Assembly: GCA_024336345.1 (NCBI GenBank)
Contig: JANFOG010000009.1
Coordinates: forward strand, 930,001-994,000
DNA from: Mariannaea sp. PMI_226
Lineage: Eukaryota > Ascomycota > Sordariomycetes > Hypocreales > Nectriaceae
Length of the DNA: 64,000 bases
Reading direction: 5' to 3'
Part shown: positions 57,576 to 64,000 of the stretch, piece after piece
How the letters are laid out: the number at the start of each line of letters is the position of its first letter
Position numbering within the stretch: the first letter of the stretch is position 1
Program-made: the position numbers and the translations under genes
The notes under the pieces: generated by a model
Seen by the model: the letters and a program-made list of their open reading frames with translations, nothing else
Told to the model about the DNA's origin: nothing
The model's database searches: none

Positions 57576-59427
57576 GACAAAAAAGAAAGAAATTCTCCTA
57601 TAGCCTGATCTAGCAGACATGTCATTATTGATTTCGTTCTTGTTTCTTGTTCGTGCCAACAGAAAAATACGCTTCTCAAACTCGGGGTTTTCGTCAGGTA
57701 TAGTCCCAAAGTTCCATCCAAGGTTGGAATTTTGGGGGGGTGTTTTCGATGCTGGGCAAAAGAGAGAATCCGCCGATTGGACCTCATTCCGCCACCGACG
57801 GAAACCCTCTTCCAGCCCATACATGAGTTTGGGGGTGGGCGAATGGACAGTGACGCGCACTAATAGGGTGCAAAACCATGTAGTAGAGCCGCTTCCGCCG
57901 CCGTCCGAAAGGAGCCGCTTGCCGGGCCGCCAACGTGGATTGCAATGCCGACTGGGAGGACGTTGGACGTTTTGTGGTTAAATCTCGATTCCAGACTTAC
58001 CGATAGGCTACCGGCTTGCGACGATCAAAATCACTACCAGCAGTAAAAAGAGAAGGGGGGATCAACAATATCGGCGATAATGACGGTTATCAACAGCAAG
58101 CAGAGCATGTATACATAGGAATACTCTCGCCTCCGGTTGCCGATATCATCTCCCCCTCCCCCTCCCTCCACCCCCAAAGAAAAAGCCATAGCGGGGAGGT
58201 TCGTGCCCATTTTTATGCTGGGGCTGCTGGGCCATTATAGCTGACAGTGCCATTTGGCCGTTTGGCCGGAGGAAATGATGCTACAAGCTCAACGGTTGTC
58301 GCACGTCCGTCCCGGTCGCGCCGCCGAGCCCAAGGAATACCGGCCCGAAGGACCGTTTATTACACTCTCTCTCACCCACACACAGATACACACAGACACC
58401 ATATTGTATTGGTGGCGAGCGGCTGAAAGCTTTTACCAACGCCCGTTTTGGGTTGCGTGATGAATCTCCAGTCATCTTACCTGACGAGATTCTTTTTTTC
58501 TTTTTCCTTTTTTTGTCGAATCTCATGTGTTCATCATTGGGTGTGCCAAATGCCGTGTCAGCTTTTTTCCCCGTCGGATGCAATGCAACTAGAAAAGAAA
58601 GAAAGAAAAAAAAAATCTCCATGAGAGGCGGCATCTGGACCTTTTGTAACAAATGCCGAACCGGGTTCCCAATGGCTAAGCCTCCTCTTACTCCTCCCTC
58701 TCCTCTGAGTTTCCTCCCATCCTGTCGGTATCACTAACTTACAGCCGTCTCCAACTAGAGTAGTGCTAGACATGCTTTGCAATTAAGGTTATTCTCCATT
58801 CTTGTTATTTTCTTTTTTTTTTTCTTTTTTCTTGTCCGTTCCTCTCTGTCAGTTTATAACAGTAACAGCCCTCTACTGCCCAATTTCGATGGCTAAGCAA
58901 TTCAACAGGCTGAGAGGCAAAAAAAAATAGAAGAAGAAGAAAAAATCTAGCTGCCTCGCAACTACTTCCTGATGCATCACAGGCAGATTAAGAGAGCCCC
59001 CCTTATCAATCTTGCAGTCTACTGCAAGGTAATTAGTTCAATAACTGTTATCTCGTGTACGGGTACAGTACAGGGAGGACGACTCTGTACATACTTTGGG
59101 CAATTGAACAAAGGGCGAGCCGCTCATACGGTCCGTTTAGACCGATGTCATTAGATCCACTGGGCCGTTTTCCCACTCATTACCCCCGGCCGGGGCTGGC
59201 TGCATATCTCCCGCATTCTAGCTGACCCCTTGCCCAATCAGTAATCCTCTCCATGTCTGGTGCCGGCGGTATTCCGGATGACGTCGACTGATGCCATACT
59301 CCCCGTCTTATATGCCAATATCTTGTTTCCTCTTTCGGGCTGCATTAGCATCCCGTAGCGAAGGATGGGGGAGGGGGCTTCGTACTTACATGACCGTAAG
59401 GCGGCAGCCTCGGAAACAAACCAAACA

Positions 59428-59440
59428 CCCCCCCCCCCCC
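59428..59440. repeat. Poly-C tract (13 C)
   Basis: Uninterrupted C run upstream of the GH3 gene. Confidence 0.85.
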
Positions 59441-60172
59441 TTTCCCCCAAGGACAATCCTTGAAATCTTGTGTCTGCTTTTGCTTTTCTCAGTCAAGTGG
59501 GCTTGCAAGATAAAGAGCCCTTGGCTTCAAGCGGAGAAATAGAAAAACGGGTGACATGCCTCGATCGGGGGGTCGGGGTGCTTGGCATAATCCGGACGGA
59601 CTGTCAAATAACTTTTTTTTTCCCGTATAAGTTTAAGTCGCCACCTTTGAAAGTTGTTGTTCTTTGTTTTTTGTTTTTTTTTAATTGATTTATTTTCTAT
59701 CTATCTACCTGTCTCCCTCTGCCAAACGGCACCTTGCATTTTACGCATGACCCTCTAACCAGTAAGAATATCGTGACTTTTTATCTTTTTTTTCCCTTAT
59801 CTGACAAGTTTGGTCTTTTATTTTTATAGAATCCATCTTTCTCTTATTAGCCTATGCTCCACGCTGGAGACTTTGGTTATACTTATTCGGCACTTTGGAC
59901 ATCTTCCCCCCCATTGCATACATCACATTACCCGCTCGTTTATAGATAGCTAAGGTTACCTACCTAAGGTGAGGACGGTAGCTACAAAACAGCTAGCACA
60001 CGAGAGAGCCACAGCCAGAGCCACTTAGACTTAGACTGGCCCGCAGTGAGAGCCCAGCACGATCGTCAAAGGCCCTCCCTCGCAATCCAATTTTGTTTAT
60101 TTTGGGGAATCCCGACCGGTCGAGTTTGTTCTAATTGATTTAAAAATAACATACGAAAGGATCTTTTTCGAC

Positions 60173-60577
60173 ATGAACGATCCAAACACTCCGACGACCC
60201 CAGACACGGAGTTCTCCCCGCCAAGCAGCCCACAACAGAAGAGCGAGGGCTTCAAGGATACCCGCTCGGCAGCTCGACAAAAGCTGGCCGAGTTGAACTT
60301 GAAGGAAAAGGTCCGTCTGCCTGTCTTACAACAACTTTTGGGTTTAGCTGCATTGAGAGAAAACGAGGGGGGAAGTGCCCCGGCTAATACCTTCAACAAC
60401 TAGGTATCTCTGCTTACTGCTGCCGACTTCTGGAGGACAAAGTCTATACCTGAAAAGGGCATTCCAGCAATCAAGACTTCTGATGGTCCCAACGGTGCTC
60501 GAGGCAGCATCTTTGTGGGTGGAACTCAGGTATGTTTCTCTCTCTGTTAATGAATATGATTCCCCCGTATGTATATG

Positions 60578-60612
<35 letters not shown>

Positions 60613-63275
60613 ATTTATATCAGCTACGCTAACTGCAAAATCACAAATTCATCTGTAGGCCGCTTTTTTCCCTTGTGGCATCTCATTAGCAGCAACATGG
60701 AACAAGAAACTCCTCTACGATGTAGGACAACATCTCGCAGCAGAAACCCGTGCAAGAGCCGCGGACATGCTTCTTGGCCCAACCGTCTGCTTACACCGTC
60801 ACCCCCTCGGCGGTCGCAATTTTGAGTCCTTCTCCGAAGACCCCTTGTTAACAGGCAAGCTGGCTGCGCAGTACATCAAGGGTCTTCAGGATAAAGGCGT
60901 GGCTGCAACTATCAAGCGTGAGTCGGAAAAAAAATTATGGAGATAATAAGTGTTTTTTTCATCGGGTTCTCACGATGCTGACTATGCAGGCAGATTTTGT
61001 CGGCAACGAGCAGGAAACTCATAGGTTGACGATAGACTCACTCATTTCTGAGCGGGCTCAGCGCGAGCTCTACCTGCGCCCATTCGAGATTGCAATTCGA
61101 GAAGCAAATCCTTGGGCTATCATGTGCTCATACAACCTTGTCAATGGAGTTCACAGCGACAGGAATATTCACACCCTGAAGGACATCCTGCGTGGTGAAT
61201 GGGGCTATGATGGGCTAGTATTCCCCTATCTACCACTCTTTGCAAATTGTTCCCCCTAAATTTTACTGACTCCTTCCAGCACTGTTGTCTCTGACTGGGG
61301 CGGTATCAACTCAGTGGTAGAATCCATCGAGGCTGGATGTGACATTGAGTTCCCGCATTCCACCAAGTGGCGCCTTGACAAGCTCATCGCCGCCGCCAAC
61401 GACGGGACAGTTAAGCTAGAAGACATCGACCAAGCCGCCGAAAACGTGCTCACGCTTGTCGAGCGTCTGAAAGCCGGTGACATGTCGCCAGAGGGCCCCG
61501 AACGGACGGATGACCGCGAGGAGACCAGGTGGCTCATCCGCCAAGCAGGCCATGAAGGCCTCACCCTGCTCAAGAACGACGGCGGCATCCTCCCCCTCTG
61601 TCCCAAGAAGACGCAGGTTGCAGTCATCGGTCCAAACGCCAACCGCGCCATCGCTGGTGGTGGCGGCAGCGCCAGTCTGAACCCTTACTACACCACGATA
61701 CCTCTGGAGAGTATCCGAAAAGTCGCGGAAAAGGAAGTAACGTTTGCTCAGGGGTGTCACATTCACAAATGGTTACCCGTTGCATCCAAATACTGCACTG
61801 ACAAGTCTGGAAACCCGGGTGTCACAATCGACTGGTTCGCGGGTGACAAGTTTATGGGCGATCCTGTGGTTATTCAGCGGCGAACGAACACGGATCTATT
61901 CCTGTGGGATTCTGCGCCGCTCAGCCAGGTTGGCCCTGAGTGGTCGGCTGTTGCAACAACATATCTCACCCCGCTGTCAACCGGTAAGCATACTATTAGC
62001 TTCATGAGCGTTGGCCCAGGAAGGCTCTTCGCGAATGGTAAGCTGGTGCTCGACCTCTGGGATTGGACCGAGGAAGGCGAGGCCATGTTCGATGGATCCA
62101 TTGATTACCTGGTCGAGCTTGACATGGAGGCCAATACGGCCGTCGAACTTAAGGTCGAGATGACTAACGAACTGCGCCCTCTCGCGAAGCAGAAACAGTT
62201 TGGCATTACACACAAGTATGGAGGCTGCCGAATCGGGTTCAAGGAGCAGGACCAGGTCGACTACATCCGGGAGGCTGTTGAGGCAGCCCAAGCAGCGGAC
62301 GTTGCTGTGGTCATTGTCGGTGTGGATGCTGAGTGGGAGTCGGAAGGCTACGATCGCCAGACGATGGACCTACCCGTTGACGGAAGCCAGGACCGTCTTA
62401 TCGAAGCTATAGTCAAGGCAAACCCGAGAACCGTAGTCGTCAACCAGTCAGGCAGTCCGGTACACATGCCTTGGGTCGACAAGGTGCCTGCGATTATCCA
62501 GGGCTGGTATCAGGGCCAGGAGGCAGGCAATGCCCTGGCTGATGTGTTGTTTGGTATTGCGAATCCTAGCGGGAAGCTTCCGGTGAGTGCAACCCAGAGA
62601 CCATAGTGCACGGCATTTAGGGATTTTGTGCTGACAATTTGGTTCTTTTTCCTCTTTCCTTTGGGCAGTCTACATTCCCAAAGCGCATCGAACACACACC
62701 AGCCTTTCACAACTGGCCGGGCGAGAATCAGAAGGTGCTGTACGGAGAGGGCATTTACGTCGGCTACAAGCACTACGACCGCACCAAGATTGCTCCATTG
62801 TTCCCCTTCGGCCACGGCCTGTCGTACACAACATTCGAGTACGGCCGCCCGGAGACCTCCTCCCGTACGCTGACACGCGACAGCACCATCAAGATCACCC
62901 TCGCCATCTCCAACATCGGACAGCGTGCGGGTGCTGAGATTGTCCAGATCTACGTCCGCGACGAGAAGAGCCGGCTTCCCCGTCCGGAAAAGGAGCTCGT
63001 GGCGTTCGAGAAGGTGTTCCTCGAGGTGGACGAGACGAGACACGTCGCCATAACCCTGGACAAGTATGCCGTTGGGTACTACGACGAGACAGTGCCGGGA
63101 TGGATCGCGGAGGAGGGCGTCTTTGAGGTCCTGATTGGAGCGTCAAGTACAGATATCAGGTAAGTAAAGATGATGACGTGCCATGAGATTGATGATTTGG
63201 CTCTCCCCAGCTAACTGAATCAAAAGGCGAACGATCAAATTCCATGTGAAGCATTCCTTTACGTGGGTGTTTTAA
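60173..63275 (+). CDS. GH3 beta-glucosidase with PA14 domain (intron 4 does not keep frame)
   Basis: Exons 60173-60310, 60404-60529, 60659-60917, 60994-61217, 61280-62582, 62669-63159 and 63227-63275 encode about 862 residues. The order is: N-terminal GH3 barrel with KTSDGPNGARG, the GRNFESFSEDPLL segment, HFVGNEQE, and nucleophile region TVVSDWGG (Asp in SDW); then the second GH3 domain with KNDGGILPL; a PA14 insert (about residues 390-550, from YCTDKSG to KEQDQ); and a fibronectin-like C-terminal domain after PLFPFGHGLSYTTF. PA14 inserts of this type bind sugars at the active-site mouth. There is no signal peptide, so the enzyme is probably intracellular. Exon 4 ends in phase 0, but exon 5 begins with one base of a codon, so the junction is out of frame by one nucleotide. 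A one-base indel or error, or an unconventional splice, is needed. The first donor is GTCCGT. Confidence 0.87.
60567..60615. repeat. TA/TG microsatellite in GH3 intron 2
   Basis: Run of TA followed by TG units inside intron 2. Confidence 0.8.
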
Positions 63276-64000
63276 ACTGTCGGAATGAGTGGGCTTCCAA
63301 CGTGAAATTACAGTGTCGACAATGAGATGTCGTGAGTTCGTTTAGTGGCGAGTTTTATATGGGAAAGAGTAGATAGGGGAGGCGATGTTCGAATGACTCT
63401 TCGTTGTTGTTCGTTTGTTGTATGTATCACTGTTTGTCGTGAAGTATATGTGCAAGTATCAGAAGCAAGGCAGATTGGAAGATAGCGACGTCCAAGTCCG
63501 TCTAGAATATGAAAAACTATCTTCTTCTAATGATGTTCAACATTGATTATCATAATACCTGGTTCATTCGCTCTCCAAAACAGAAACCAGTCCAAGGAAG
63601 ATTGATACCACAATGCAGGAATCCTGGAAAGGGAGGTGCATGCTTTCACATGCTCATTAAATGTGCAGTGGTTACTTGACTTAGACTTATTAAGTAGATT
63701 GAGAGGAAGAATATGCCAAGTCATGAGACTTGCTCAGGTATTTAAACATGCTTCTGTTGTAGGTCTGTTTACCCATAGTCAGATACTGAAACATAAACAG
63801 TTGAATGGTTGTCAATACATACCACATATAGTGAGATTAATCATGCCGACGTGTTCTCAAGACAACATCGGCAAACCGCTTCTCTATCCCAGTCTTCTAT
63901 TTTGATTTTCAGGTTCCGGCACACAGCATTGATCGCTCTTGGTGCATGCTCGTTTGTTTCGGGGTGGTTTTGTTTTCCGGCCCTTCTCTGTATTCGTAAT
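63276..64000. other. 3' flank of the GH3 gene, no gene seen
   Basis: AT-rich sequence with only short random frames up to the window edge. Confidence 0.4.

Larger units (their letters stand above)
56700..60172. other. 3.5 kb spacer, no supportable gene
   Basis: Divergent region between the DUF202 gene and the GH3 gene. It is rich in homopolymers and pyrimidine/purine tracts, with frames lacking any domain. Confidence 0.4.

Overview
The window is nuclear DNA of a filamentous ascomycete (Pezizomycotina, most likely Sordariomycetes, perhaps Hypocreales). Genes carry short GT-AG introns (about 47 to 460 nt) with GTAAGT-like donors and CTAAC-like branch sites. The gene set (Pal1, CKS1, CFT1, ERO1, USB1, a fungal LMBRD1 family member, a GIT1-like permease) is that of a fungus. 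No class-level marker was tested, so placement below Pezizomycotina is inference.

Layout. 0-8 kb: a small secreted Cys-rich protein, mitochondrial-type adenylate kinase, tRNA-Arg(ACG) and an ERD2-family receptor. 8-14 kb: a membrane family-2 glycosyltransferase, a secreted protein with two six-cysteine modules, and a short-chain dehydrogenase. 14.5-16 kb: four tRNA-Phe(GAA) genes. 16-22 kb: cytochrome b5 reductase, a spherulin-4 protein and a GIT1-like transporter. 22-26.5 kb: gene-poor DNA with a decayed membrane-lectin-like gene. 26.5-38 kb: a dense housekeeping block (ANCHR-like zinc-binding protein, LMBRD1-like transporter, CFT1, Pal1). 40-55 kb: USB1, CKS1, ERO1 and an unknown protein, separated by long spacers. 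55-64 kb: a DUF202 membrane protein and a GH3 beta-glucosidase with a PA14 insert.

Most unusual content: all four tRNA-Phe genes are interrupted in the D-loop, between positions 20 and 21, by a 56-60 nt insert that looks like a pre-mRNA intron (GTAAGT or GTATGT donor, CTAAC branch site, AG end). Removing it restores the same 73-nt tRNA-Phe in all four copies, while the inserts themselves have diverged. The usual 37/38 tRNA intron is absent. This would require spliceosomal, or otherwise unconventional, removal of an intron from a Pol III transcript. I know of no description of this in a fungal tRNA gene.

A second anomaly is in the GH3 gene: exons 4 and 5 do not join in frame across the only plausible GT-AG intron. 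The genes are otherwise unlinked in function. Secretory-pathway functions (ERD2, ERO1), RNA processing (CFT1, USB1, tRNAs) and surface or carbohydrate functions (GT2, spherulin-4, GH3, secreted Cys-rich proteins) are scattered, and I see no biosynthetic cluster.
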